Made by a program: the position numbers and the translations under genes
The notes under the pieces: generated by a model
Databases searched by the model: none
What the model was told of the DNA's origin: nothing
The model's input: only the letters and a program-made list of their open reading frames with translations
DNA from: Chloroflexota bacterium
GTDB taxonomy: Bacteria > Chloroflexota > Anaerolineae > Aggregatilineales > Aggregatilineaceae
DNA length: 64,000 nucleotides
Reading direction: 5' to 3'
Assembly (NCBI GenBank): GCA_012729765.1
Contig: JAAYCM010000054.1
Location: 36,452-100,451 of the forward strand
Shown: positions 16,836-25,655 of the stretch, piece by piece
Position numbering within the stretch: position 1 is the first letter of the stretch
How the letters are laid out: every line of letters starts with the position of its first letter

Positions 16836-19193
16836 TTACAGGAATTGCAGCACGCCGTAGATATTCTTGTTGATCCACAGCCAGTGCTTCTGATACACGT
16901 CCGCTTTGCCGAGATTCGCGCTGGCGTGGTGCAGCCAGGTCAGGATGATCATCGTGCGCATCTCCAGCGCGTCTCCGCCATGAGCTTGCAGCGCCGCAAG
17001 CAGGGCGGCCTCGTGCTCGGTCCAGCCGTCACCTTCCAGCAGCGCGTGCAGGACGATATTCAAATCCTGCCCCGATGTCAGCGTGCGCGACGAAATCAGC
17101 AGTTGCAGGATGTCCAGGAACGGCGGCTCGGCCTGAGCCGCGCTCTCCCAGTCCAGGGTGCCCGTCACGGTCGCGCCGTCGGGCGATACCAGGATGTTCC
17201 CCGGCCAGAAATCGCCGTGAATCCAGCCGAGCGCCAGTGAGCGGTTTTCGAGCGCGCTGTGCAGCTCGTCCGACAGCCGGTCCAGGATCGCGCTCCAGCG
17301 GTCGGCTTCGCGATGGGTGGCCGTCACGCTGCGGATCAGTTGGAGCGGGCGATCCACCCGGCGGCTCAGTATCTCGTTATCGACGCGCGTGATAGTGGCG
17401 GTGGCCGTGTGCAGGGTCGTGATCGTGCTGGCCGCTGCGCTTTGGATACGCTGGCGGGTTGCTTCGTCGGCGAACAGCGTCCGCGCCTCGATTCCCGGCA
17501 GGGCTTGTTCCACCACGTAGGCATACCCCGCCGCCTCGCCGCTGTGGAGTGTCTGCGGCAGCAGATCGCGCCAGCCGTCCAGCCGCGTATCCTGCCGCAG
17601 CGCCGCGACCATCTCGCGCTGCCGCGTCAGGCCCGCGATCGCCTTGTCGGACGCAGCCAGCTTGAGCAGGGCCGCGGGCGGCTGCTCGCGCGGCCCCAGC
17701 GCGACGACGATCACGTCGTTCAGCGTGCGCAGCAGCCTGTGCTGCTCCCACGTCGTGGTCGGCGTGCCGTTCGGGCTGCTGATCATGGGCAGGACCTGCG
17801 GGATCAGGTCGAAAGCCTGCTGGATCGGGCTGCGGCGCTTGGCCCGCCACAGCACATAGCGCAGCCGGCCCGCCATCTTTTGCATCGGCTGCAGGTTGAT
17901 CTGCGACAACCAGACCGGGCGCATCGCGGTAAAGAGCAGCACCACCGCCAGCGCGGTCTGGCTGCCGAGCCAGGCATAGCCGACGCCCACGATCCCGTAA
18001 ATGTCGAGCAGGATAAAGCTCAGCCCCAGCACCGCAATACACAGGACGCCCTGCGTCAGCACGATCGGGAGCGCGCGGCGCTGCACACGGGCGATGCTGA
18101 TGTAGAGCGCCGTGATCACCGAGGGGAGCGCCGCCAGCGAGAGCAGGCGCAGCAGCAGCGTTGCTTCGGCGGCATAATCCTTGCCGAGCAGCCGCAGCAG
18201 GTAGGGCGTCCCGACGATCATCACCAGCACCAGCGGGATCAGCAGCCGGAAGGTCTGCACCAGCGTCTGATAGCTGTAGAGATTGAGCTTCTTCTCGTCC
18301 AGCGCGGCTTCGGTCGTCAGCGACATGCCCATGTTGCGGCTGACCAGATAGAGCGAGTAGCTGATCGTCCACGAGAGGTAGAAGTAGGCGTTGGCGGTGG
18401 TGCTGACCCGCTCGACCACGATCAGCGGCAGCAGATCGACCGTTGTGATCCAGAGGATCGAGCCGAGATAGTCTCCGCTGACATACTTCGCCAGTTCCTT
18501 ACGCCCAATTTGCAGTGACCGCCCCGGCGTCGCGCGGACGTGGTTCGGGATCAGGCGCGAGAACAGCGCCCCGTTGATGACCAGCACCGCGCCAAAGATC
18601 GGGATCATCCACGAGGCCCACATCCCATAATCGTTGAGGACCGAGGCCAGCCACAGCATCAGCACCAGCTTGGCGACGGCAAACACCGAATTTTCGCCCA
18701 ATACCCATACCGACTGCCGCAGGCCGACCAGTGCGCTGTCCTGCAGCGCGAAAAGGCTCCAGATCAGCACGCTGGCGACAAAGCTCAGCGCAAGGATCGG
18801 CGTTTCGCGCAGGAAGCCAAGCGCGGGTGCCCAAAAATCGACACCGAACAGAAAGATCGTGCTGAGTACCACGCCCAGCGCGAACGTGATGCCATAGGCC
18901 GTCAGCACCAGCCGGCGCGTGTCTTTGCCTGCGCCGGGCACGAAGCGGTTGAGCGTATTGGTCAGGTTGAACTGGCCGATGCTGGCCAGGAACGAGATCA
19001 TGGACAGGATGGCGGAATTCAGCCCGATCGTTTCGGCGGAATAGAAATGCGCGGCCAGGATCCAGTACACCATCCCCAGCCCGGATGTGATCGCAGAGTT
19101 CAGGATCAGCGCGTAGCCGTTGCGATAGAGCGGGTTACGCAGGTGCTCGATGAGGCGGTTGATTGAAAAATTATCCAGATTTTCACGCAGCAT
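16836..19193 (-). CDS. Polysaccharide flippase (Wzx/MATE-like) fused to an aminoglycoside-phosphotransferase-like kinase domain
   Basis: 785 residues. Residues about 20-440 form a 12-helix oligosaccharide-lipid flippase of the MOP superfamily. From about 470 to the end is a soluble kinase-fold domain of the APH/choline-kinase type: catalytic loop HGDFWPGNIL (HGD 659-661) and metal-binding TLDWES (Asp 681). It probably moves a lipid-linked glycan across the membrane while the cytoplasmic domain phosphorylates a small molecule or sugar, or only binds nucleotide. The start ATG lacks a well-placed ribosome site; AGGAG lies 14 bases upstream. Next upstream gene on this strand is FemAB copy 2. The kinase substrate is unknown. 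Confidence 0.9.
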   Translation of the reverse strand: MLRENLDNFSINRLIEHLRNPLYRNGYALILNSAITSGLGMVYWILAAHFYSAETIGLNSAILSMISFLASIGQFNLTNTLNRFVPGAGKDTRRLVLTAYGITFALGVVLSTIFLFGVDFWAPALGFLRETPILALSFVASVLIWSLFALQDSALVGLRQSVWVLGENSVFAVAKLVLMLWLASVLNDYGMWASWMIPIFGAVLVINGALFSRLIPNHVRATPGRSLQIGRKELAKYVSGDYLGSILWITTVDLLPLIVVERVSTTANAYFYLSWTISYSLYLVSRNMGMSLTTEAALDEKKLNLYSYQTLVQTFRLLIPLVLVMIVGTPYLLRLLGKDYAAEATLLLRLLSLAALPSVITALYISIARVQRRALPIVLTQGVLCIAVLGLSFILLDIYGIVGVGYAWLGSQTALAVVLLFTAMRPVWLSQINLQPMQKMAGRLRYVLWRAKRRSPIQQAFDLIPQVLPMISSPNGTPTTTWEQHRLLRTLNDVIVVALGPREQPPAALLKLAASDKAIAGLTRQREMVAALRQDTRLDGWRDLLPQTLHSGEAAGYAYVVEQALPGIEARTLFADEATRQRIQSAAASTITTLHTATATITRVDNEILSRRVDRPLQLIRSVTATHREADRWSAILDRLSDELHSALENRSLALGWIHGDFWPGNILVSPDGATVTGTLDWESAAQAEPPFLDILQLLISSRTLTSGQDLNIVLHALLEGDGWTEHEAALLAALQAHGGDALEMRTMIILTWLHHASANLGKADVYQKHWLWINKNIYGVLQFL

Positions 19194-19243
19194 AAGGACT
19201 ACGCTCTCCTGTCTCTGCCGGGCCTGCTCAGGCTGCCAGCCGG

Positions 19244-20293
19244 CTAATCCTTGAAGCCGATCGCCTTCTTCACCGCCGTGCGCGCCAGGCGGTCCACGCG
19301 CGTGATCGGCAGCTTCTCCAGGTAATATTCATCATAGGGGTAGACTTCCGCCCCGAAGCGCCCCTTGAAGTGGTGCAGCCCGGCAGCATTCCCCGACTCG
19401 CCCAGGTGGTAATAGCGGCAGCCTGCGTTGCAGGCATCCTGGATCGAGAGCATCTGGATCAGGTCATTGGCATTCGTGCCGCCGATCAGCGCCCGGTCGA
19501 TTGCACCGCGCGAGTCGTTGACGTTGTGGTCTTGCAGCACCATGCTGGCCGCGACCGGCTGCCCATCCAGCCACGCCACCCACACCCGGCAGGAGTCTTT
19601 CATCAGGCGCGCGATCGTCTCGAACTTCTCCAGCGGATCGCGGCGCTGCCCCCGCCAGCGCGCCAGCATTTTTGGCTCGTTCTGCTGCTCGGCCCACTGA
19701 TCGAACGAGCGCGACAGCAGATCGTAGAACACCGGGACCAGCCGCCCGGTCGTATCGCACTCGGCCTGAACCAGCCGCTCCGCCTTGCGCACGTTCTTCC
19801 GCGTCTTTTTGGAAAAACGCTCGGTCCATACCTTGTCGAAGCCGCCTTCGAGATCGATGACATGCGCCTGGCGCGGCACCCGTTGGATGCGCGGCGGGAT
19901 GGCATCTTGCCAGGCGGGACCCAGGCGCGGGTTGGGGCGGATGTTGAGATGCAGATAGGGGAGCCGGCTCAGGTCGGCCAGGAGCACGCGGACTTCTTCG
20001 CGGCTGGGGGGCGTCTCGCTGATCAGGCCGCCCATGCCCCAGCCATGCGGCATCGAGCCGGCCAGGGCCAGCGCGGGCGGCAGCTTGCGGCTGCGGACGA
20101 TGGGCATGACAAAGCGGTGACCGTTCGAAAGCTCATAATAGCGGCTGGCGTCTTCCAGGTTGCTGGTGAGGCAGGCACAGTCCAGCCAGGCGGGCGATTG
20201 GTATGGGACAGCTTCTGGATCGGCTTTGTACAGTTCTTCCCAGATCGGGCGCGGCGCGGGGCTGGTTACGTGAAGAATCGTGATCGGCGTCAA
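19244..20293 (-). CDS. FemAB/GNAT-fold transferase-like protein (copy 2)
   Basis: 349 residues from a TTG start at 20293; GGGAG lies 7 bases upstream and an in-frame stop occurs shortly before, so no ATG start is possible. Same family as 8447-9541, with matching N-terminal SPAPRPIWEELYKADP, the central RVWVAWLDGQPVAASMVL and YHLGESGNAAGLHHFKGRFG, and C-terminal KKAIGFKD. It lies 50 bases before the flippase-kinase gene, likely in one transcript. Probably attaches an amino acid or acyl group to a surface polymer or its precursor; the acceptor is not known. Confidence 0.85.
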   Translation of the reverse strand: MTPITILHVTSPAPRPIWEELYKADPEAVPYQSPAWLDCACLTSNLEDASRYYELSNGHRFVMPIVRSRKLPPALALAGSMPHGWGMGGLISETPPSREEVRVLLADLSRLPYLHLNIRPNPRLGPAWQDAIPPRIQRVPRQAHVIDLEGGFDKVWTERFSKKTRKNVRKAERLVQAECDTTGRLVPVFYDLLSRSFDQWAEQQNEPKMLARWRGQRRDPLEKFETIARLMKDSCRVWVAWLDGQPVAASMVLQDHNVNDSRGAIDRALIGGTNANDLIQMLSIQDACNAGCRYYHLGESGNAAGLHHFKGRFGAEVYPYDEYYLEKLPITRVDRLARTAVKKAIGFKD

Positions 20294-20361
20294 TGTGAAT
20301 CTCCCTTGTGCTAATTACCATGCCAACCGTCTCAGAGAGGCGTGTTCAGATCGGAGGTTTC

Positions 20362-20496
20362 ATGATCCAGCACGACGCCACCGGCACCGGAAGCGGGGTG
20401 CTCTATTGTCAAGCGCGAGTGCGGTTCCGGTTACCGGCCCGCCGCACGCATACACTGGTTCCGCACAACGCCGCGGCGAGCGTGTGCGGTGACTAG
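20362..20496 (+). CDS. Possible 44-residue ORF, unknown
   Basis: ATG with a near-perfect GGAGG five bases upstream. The product is Arg/His/Ala-rich (CQARVRFRLPARRTHTLVPH) and matches nothing I recognise. No clear promoter is visible. It could be a chance frame; the good ribosome site is the only support. Confidence 0.22.
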   Translation: MIQHDATGTGSGVLYCQARVRFRLPARRTHTLVPHNAAASVCGD

Positions 20497-20680
20497 AGTT
20501 TTCGAAGGTGTCAGGGCCTCAGGCAGTTTGAGAACATGCGCAGGCGTCAATTGACGGATCCCCCCGGATCGGCAAATGCCATGAGTTGTCTGGACATCTT
20601 AGCATAGTTTGCCACGAATTCGAGTGTATTCCGATAGGGGGAAGGGCTGGGAAATGGGTTTTTAATACTTGTTTTACTTT

Positions 20681-20712
20681 TGCTGCTACAGCAGCCTGAA
20701 TTTTTTTCGTTT
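20681..20712 (+). terminator. Short hairpin with T-run
   Basis: GCTGC (20682-20686) and GCAGC (20691-20695) with a 4-base loop, followed after a few bases by seven T (20701-20707). The stem is short, so support is weak. It reads as a plus-strand terminator. Confidence 0.3.
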
Positions 20713-20798
20713 TTTTATGACTATCAGGCCGCAAAGCCACACCGATCGGCAGCGACCTGATGCCGGGATAAGGGTGGAGATTGGGGGGATGGAGCGGG

Positions 20799-21734
20799 CT
20801 AGGGCGCTGCCCGCTCGGCCTTGAACTGCTCCCAGGGCAGGACGGCCAGCATCTCCGCGATCTCTTTCGTGCCGTGATAGCCGCACGCGAAGCAGTGCAC
20901 GCCGTGTGAGCGGTAGCTCCACCCGGCTGAGGGATGCCGGTCGTCGTGGAACGGGCAGCGGAAATTCTTGCTGAACCCCTTGCGATCCGGGCCGGAAAAG
21001 TCCCAGGTCATCTGGGCCGCCGCCTCGACCACCTCGACGCTCCATTGCTCGTACAGCTCGCGGTGGTTCGAGAACAGATTCGGCAGGGGAAGCTGGCGCA
21101 CCCGCTCGCGGAACGGCTCAAACACCACTTCGTAGGTGCGCAGCTCGTTCAGCGCCGTTTGCAGGTTGGCCGCGCCCATCTCGACCAGCAGCCGCCCGAT
21201 GTCGCCCTTGCTGCGCGGCGGGAAGGGGAGCCGGTGCATCAGCACGCGGATGCCGGTGTTGGCCAGGGACCGCGCCACGTTGAGCACGAACTGCCGTCCG
21301 GTCGGGTCGCGGTCGGGGGCCATGTGGAGCGTCTGCACGTCGAGCGCTTCCAGGCGCGGCACAAACCACGCCGGAATCTTGCGCGCCTCGCCGTCGAACA
21401 GGCTGGTCGCGTTCGGAATGCCGCCTTCCCACAGCGCCCACACGTCCGCCTCGCCGGATGCCAACCACAGCACGCCGCCCGCGCCCGTCACCGAGTCGTG
21501 CAGCCATCCGTCGCAGTCGTAGAAGCGGACCGCGTCGGGCTTGTTCGGCAGCCAGAGGTATTTGGGCGTGGCGCGGCTGTCGAACGCCTTCCAGCGCATC
21601 GCCTCGATCGCGGGGTGAACCGGATACTGCCAGCCTTCGCCGCGCGGCGTGAGTCCGAAATGCGCGATCGTACCCTCCGACAGACCGCGTGCGGCCAGCC
21701 GTTCGATCCAGAATGGGGTGATAGCAGTTGACAT
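20799..21734 (-). CDS. Primase-like protein with TOPRIM before a C-terminal CHC2 zinc finger
   Basis: 311 residues. The middle carries a TOPRIM-type site: GEADVWALWEGG (Glu 95) and APDRDPTGRQ (Asp 141, 143). The C-terminus holds a CHC2 zinc ribbon, Cys 260, His 263, Cys 281, Cys 284, within RCPFHDDRHPS and VHCFACGYHG. In DnaG and phage primases the zinc ribbon comes first and TOPRIM second; here the order is reversed. There is no helicase-binding domain and no polymerase N-terminal domain. No replication genes are adjacent. Probably a stand-alone nucleic-acid binding or primase-like protein of mobile or accessory origin. ATG at 21734 has GGAG about 6-7 bases upstream. Confidence 0.85.
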   Translation of the reverse strand: MSTAITPFWIERLAARGLSEGTIAHFGLTPRGEGWQYPVHPAIEAMRWKAFDSRATPKYLWLPNKPDAVRFYDCDGWLHDSVTGAGGVLWLASGEADVWALWEGGIPNATSLFDGEARKIPAWFVPRLEALDVQTLHMAPDRDPTGRQFVLNVARSLANTGIRVLMHRLPFPPRSKGDIGRLLVEMGAANLQTALNELRTYEVVFEPFRERVRQLPLPNLFSNHRELYEQWSVEVVEAAAQMTWDFSGPDRKGFSKNFRCPFHDDRHPSAGWSYRSHGVHCFACGYHGTKEIAEMLAVLPWEQFKAERAAP

Positions 21735-21918
21735 GGGCGTTCGCGGCGCTCCTTTTCCGCAACTGAATCACCACTATTCTAGCACATACGTTCTAGTTTT
21801 GCCAGTCCATCTGCTTTATGTGCCGATATTTGGATTTGAGAAGATGACACCGTTTGGCCCAAGTGAAGAACCAGCGTATACTAACCGCAACTTAACGGCT
21901 CCTCTTCTTGGATATCCA

Positions 21919-23211
21919 ATGGCGCGTATTTTCATTTCCTATAGCCGGGTTGACAAGCCTTTTGCGGAACGTTTCTCGGCACGGTTGCGCAAAATGTTTC
22001 CTGATGTGGATGTGTGGTTGGATTCTAATCTGCTTGGGGGCGACATCTGGTGGATCGAAATTCTCAACCAGACCGCGGCGTGCGATGTGTTCATCTACTT
22101 GCTCTCAAATGAATCCGTCCAGTCACCTTACTGCTACGCTGAATTTACCGAAGCGCGGCGGTTACAGAAGTGTGTGATCACCGTTCAAGTGCGTGACCGA
22201 ACGGAACTGACAAAGGAACTGAGTGATATCCATTGGGTCGATATGAAAGCCGGAGTGGACGACCCCGACGCACTGACAGATCTAGCGGCTGCAGTACGCA
22301 TTCAACTGTCCAAGGCAGTTCCTAAACCTCCACTATGGGAGCCTGCAACTCCGAAACCTGTCGTAGGGAAGGAAAAAATACGGCCTGCCGATGCACCCGA
22401 CATCGACACGCCTCCTCTTTACGACCCTGCGCCAGCCCCTCTACCCCCACCGTTTGAATGGATTGAAATACCGTCAGGTTGGGTTGAAGTGACAAGTGGC
22501 AGAGCTTTGGCTCTACCCACATTTATGCTTGCAAAGTATCCGATAACTAATGCACAGTATGCTAAATTTGTTGAGGCGGGCAGTTACAGCGAGAAAGCAT
22601 GGTGGACTGCGGCGGGATGGAACGCATGCCAGCAGGGATGGGCCTGGAGTGTCAGCAAAAGTCAGTGGGAGCCGACCGGTAAACCTTGGACCGAGCCACG
22701 CTTCTGGAAAGGCAGCCAGTGGAATAGGGCCAATCAGCCAGTTGTAGGAGTGTCGTGGTACGAAGCAGTAGCGTTTTGTCAATGGCTTAGCGAAGCTAGT
22801 GATGAATTTGTAATGCTGCCGACCGAGCAACAGTGGCAGCGTGCGGCACAGGGTGATGACGGACGGAACTATCCTTGGGGAAATAGATGGGACGGGCACC
22901 GCTGCAATAACTCGGTGAGGCCATTTAAGAACTGGAAAACAACCCCTGTGCGAGAATACCAAGAGAGAGGTGGTAACAGCGCATTCGAAGTGGTAGATAT
23001 GGCAGGCAATGCATGGGAATGGTGTTTAACGGATGATTTAGGCAGAGCGGCACTTGAGGGCAAGCGCGAACGCTTATTGTGCGGTGGCTCATGGAAGGAT
23101 CCTGATCGCACTCTCTTCCAGGTAACTGGACGCAGCGTTAAGTATCCATACTACCGGCTCAACTACTGCGGCTTCCGCTGCGCCCGCTCGGTAGGTGAGT
23201 CAGAAACTTGA
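21919..23211 (+). CDS. TIR domain fused to a formylglycine-generating-enzyme-like (FGE/SUMF1) domain
   Basis: 430 residues from ATG 21919; the frame stays open upstream but would overlap the divergent gene. TIR domain 1-130: starts ARIFISYSRVDKPFAE, and SPYCYAEF places the probable NADase Glu at 75. A Pro-rich linker (about 135-178) leads to an FGE/DUF323 domain (about 178-425) with PITNAQYAKFVEAG, VSWYEAVAFCQWL, MLPTEQQWQRAA, YPWGN and NAWEWC. A sampled stretch has about 50 percent GC, well below its neighbours, a sign of transfer. Similar TIR-FGE proteins occur in multicellular and accessory-rich bacteria; a role in defence or signalling is inferred. The FGE domain may only bind ligand. Confidence 0.88.
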   Translation: MARIFISYSRVDKPFAERFSARLRKMFPDVDVWLDSNLLGGDIWWIEILNQTAACDVFIYLLSNESVQSPYCYAEFTEARRLQKCVITVQVRDRTELTKELSDIHWVDMKAGVDDPDALTDLAAAVRIQLSKAVPKPPLWEPATPKPVVGKEKIRPADAPDIDTPPLYDPAPAPLPPPFEWIEIPSGWVEVTSGRALALPTFMLAKYPITNAQYAKFVEAGSYSEKAWWTAAGWNACQQGWAWSVSKSQWEPTGKPWTEPRFWKGSQWNRANQPVVGVSWYEAVAFCQWLSEASDEFVMLPTEQQWQRAAQGDDGRNYPWGNRWDGHRCNNSVRPFKNWKTTPVREYQERGGNSAFEVVDMAGNAWEWCLTDDLGRAALEGKRERLLCGGSWKDPDRTLFQVTGRSVKYPYYRLNYCGFRCARSVGESET

Positions 23212-23566
23212 GATTTTAACTTCTGAATTTATCCGAAAAATTATGTTTACTGTGGCTAGCCAAGTCGCTTATCCCGCTCCTTGTCCCCTGCCGCCTTTGA
23301 GCCTCGCCGGTCCGCTTGTCTGGCTCCAAAATTTATGGTTTCTTGACTCAAATCTATTTTGCATTTACAGTGTTGCCGACCGCTCGACTTATCAGTTGGA
23401 AGGCAGCATGAGTTTATTCCCCAACGAACGACCCCACGTATCCCTATCATGATCACCAGGCCAAAGCCTCTATAGTTTATAAGCTGTAGTGAAGCAGCGG
23501 GATGAGATGTATTGGAGCCATGTGGCTTAGCGTGTATGCGATGACGACTACATCAGGAGCTATGGA
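23212..23566. other. Intergenic region, nothing distinctive
   Basis: 355 bases without a supported gene or RNA. A TATAGT/TATAAG-rich patch near 23471-23486 could be the promoter of the small membrane peptide that follows. Confidence 0.5.
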
Positions 23567-23731
23567 ATGCAGATGGAAAAACAGAAGCGGAATTTGCCGG
23601 TCACGCTGGCGGGCGGTGTTGGCGGTTGGATGGCGGGAATGGGCGTGATCGCCGGTTCGACTCAGGCGTTGATGATCGCCCTGGTGCTGCTGATCGCGGC
23701 GGCGGCGATCTACTATACGGCGACCCGCTAA
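23567..23731 (+). CDS. 54-residue membrane peptide
   Basis: Starts MQMEKQKRNLPVTLAGG; AGGAG (23555-23559) lies 7 bases before the ATG. A basic N-terminus and Gly-rich segment (GGVGGWMAGMGVIAG) lead into a single hydrophobic helix (ALMIALVLLIAAAAIYY) and a short end ATR. The sequence is typical of coding DNA in this genome. No family is recognised. It stands alone between the TIR-FGE gene and the L,D-transpeptidase gene. Confidence 0.6.
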   Translation: MQMEKQKRNLPVTLAGGVGGWMAGMGVIAGSTQALMIALVLLIAAAAIYYTATR

Positions 23732-23917
23732 GCGGGCGGTCACGTACAGGCATTATCCTGGGCCGGTGTACGGCCCGACATTCAGTGTTATTCTACGACA
23801 CATTGGCGGTAGGGGGCTGTCACTGGCTCACACCGCCAATGTTTCTATTTCTGGCCCGTGCCGCCCGGTTTGCGGTATGATGGCTCCTCTCGACGTCCGA
23901 ACGATGACGGAGATGAT

Positions 23918-24988
23918 ATGTTGTTGAACGCTCGTACACTCGTCCTGCTCATGATCCTGCTCGCGGCGGCGGTCGGCCCTGTGCCGGTGCTTGCCGCTCC
24001 GGAGTCCCCGGTCGAGTTCCCGGCGGTCGCCCAGGGACATCCGGGCTGCGCGGGCATCACCGCTGCGACGCCGCAGACGCCAGAATGCGATGCGGTCATG
24101 GCGGCCCAGCCCTATCCCGACGTGATACCCGTCCCCTACGATCTGGGTGTGATCGCGGGGAAGGACTTCATCTACTTCGACGCCGACGAGGTCCCGCTCT
24201 ATAATGCGCCTGACGGCGAAGTGATCGAAATCTTCCCGGCGGGCCGCAGCAGCTATGTTAACGTGCTCCAGACTTCCGGTGACTGGGCCGAGATCCGCCC
24301 TGGGCGGTGGGCGTCGCTCGATAATGCGAACTTCGCCGAGCCTTCGACCTTCACCGGCGTGATCATCAACCGGATGGATATGCCCTTCGCCTGGGCGATC
24401 TACGATCACTGCACGTCGCTCACGCCGGGTGGCCGCCGCAACTGCCGCGAGTCCGGCGGGTTCGACCGCTATGACCTGATGAATATCTACGCTACCGTGC
24501 GCGTCGGCGAGTGGGACTGGCATCTCGTCGGGCCGGATCAGTGGACCGTGCAGACCAATCTTAGCATCGTGCAGCCGGCGCCCCCGGTCGTTTACAACTG
24601 GCGCTGGATCGGCGTGAGCACCTACGAGCAGAACCTCGTCGCCTACGAGGGCGCGCGTCCCGTCATGGCGACGCTGGTCTCGACCGGCGACATGGACGAG
24701 GAGAAGTGGCGCACCGATCCCGGCGTGTGGAAGGTCGAATTGTTCTGGGAAGTCGGGCCGATGGAAGGTGCTGCCGGCAGCGAGGACTTCTACGCGCTCG
24801 ATCAGGTGCCCTACCATATGTACTTCAACTGGCGCGAGGCGCTGCACGGCGTCTACTGGCATGATAACTTTGTCTACTACTGGTCACACGGCTGCGTGAA
24901 TCTCACCGTCAGCGACGCGAAATGGCTGTGGGACAACTGGGTGATCAAGGACACCCGCGTCTACGTCTACGACGAAAAGCAACCTTAA
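23918..24988 (+). CDS. Secreted L,D-transpeptidase (YkuD)
   Basis: 356 residues from ATG 23918, with GGAG five bases upstream. Signal peptide about 1-27 (LLMILLAAAVGPVPVLAA). Residues about 80-140 look like an SH3-type wall-binding region (VPLYNAPDGEVIEIF, GDWAEIRPG). The YkuD catalytic domain occupies the C-terminal half, ending in HGVYWH (310-315) and SHGCVNL (catalytic Cys 326). These enzymes make 3-3 peptidoglycan cross-links or attach proteins, and act outside the cytoplasmic membrane. Appears monocistronic. Confidence 0.92.
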   Translation: MLLNARTLVLLMILLAAAVGPVPVLAAPESPVEFPAVAQGHPGCAGITAATPQTPECDAVMAAQPYPDVIPVPYDLGVIAGKDFIYFDADEVPLYNAPDGEVIEIFPAGRSSYVNVLQTSGDWAEIRPGRWASLDNANFAEPSTFTGVIINRMDMPFAWAIYDHCTSLTPGGRRNCRESGGFDRYDLMNIYATVRVGEWDWHLVGPDQWTVQTNLSIVQPAPPVVYNWRWIGVSTYEQNLVAYEGARPVMATLVSTGDMDEEKWRTDPGVWKVELFWEVGPMEGAAGSEDFYALDQVPYHMYFNWREALHGVYWHDNFVYYWSHGCVNLTVSDAKWLWDNWVIKDTRVYVYDEKQP

Positions 24989-25088
24989 CAGCGGAGACAC
25001 GCAGACGCAACGATAATCTGCATCCAGCACGGCTCAACCCGCCGGGGTAACATCGCACACGCAATCCAGACACCAGCGAGGGATACCG

Positions 25089-25475
25089 ATGGAGAGCAAA
25101 AAGACCGGATTCGCGTCAATCGACGAGTACATCGCCTCGTTCCCGGAAGATATCCAGGCCATCTTGCAAGAGTTGCGCGTCACGATCAAGGCTGCCGCCC
25201 CCGACGCGCAGGAAAAAATCAGCTACCAGATGCCGACCTTCGCGCTAAAGGGCAACCTTGTTCATTTCGCGGCCCACAAAGACCATATTGGGTTCTATCC
25301 CACCCCCAGCGGCATTCAGGCTTTTCAGCCAGAGCTGGCGGCGTATAAATCTTCGAAAGGGGCGGTACAGTTCCCGCTGGGAGCGCCGCTGCCGCTGGAG
25401 TTGATCCACCGCATCGTCGCGTTTCGGGTCGATGAGAACCTCAAGAAGTCTGCGAACAAATCCCGCAAGGCGTGA
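25089..25475 (+). CDS. DUF1801/YdhG-like small protein
   Basis: 128 residues, the usual length. Typical DUF1801 features are FASIDEYIASFPEDIQ, EKISYQMPTFALKGNLVHFAAHKDHIGFYP and SKGAVQFPLGAPLPLELI near the C-terminus, with a Lys-rich tail (KKSANKSRKA). The family is related to frataxin-like iron-binding folds, and some members are annotated as iron chaperones, but its molecular role is not settled. Single gene. Confidence 0.9.
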   Translation: MESKKTGFASIDEYIASFPEDIQAILQELRVTIKAAAPDAQEKISYQMPTFALKGNLVHFAAHKDHIGFYPTPSGIQAFQPELAAYKSSKGAVQFPLGAPLPLELIHRIVAFRVDENLKKSANKSRKA

Positions 25476-25655
25476 AGCGGCGCGCAGCCTGCTTCGCGTA
25501 GTCCCCAGGGTGCTGGCGCGAACAACGTTCAGCGCCCTTTTTTAACCCTGCTCGCACGATCCGCGGTTATTTATTATCATATTTATTAGTGAAATTATGG
25601 CGGATTGCAGGCACCGTATCCACCGTTGATCCTGAAGCCGCTAAAAGGAGCTGAG

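Larger units (their letters stand above)
20294..20798. other. Intergenic region with a possible small ORF and palindromes
   Basis: About 500 bases. Besides the small frame at 20362-20496 it holds a perfect 12-base palindrome (CGTCAATTGACG, 20545-20556) and a short hairpin plus T-run at 20681-20712. Promoter positions for the minus-strand FemAB gene are not clear. Confidence 0.5.
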
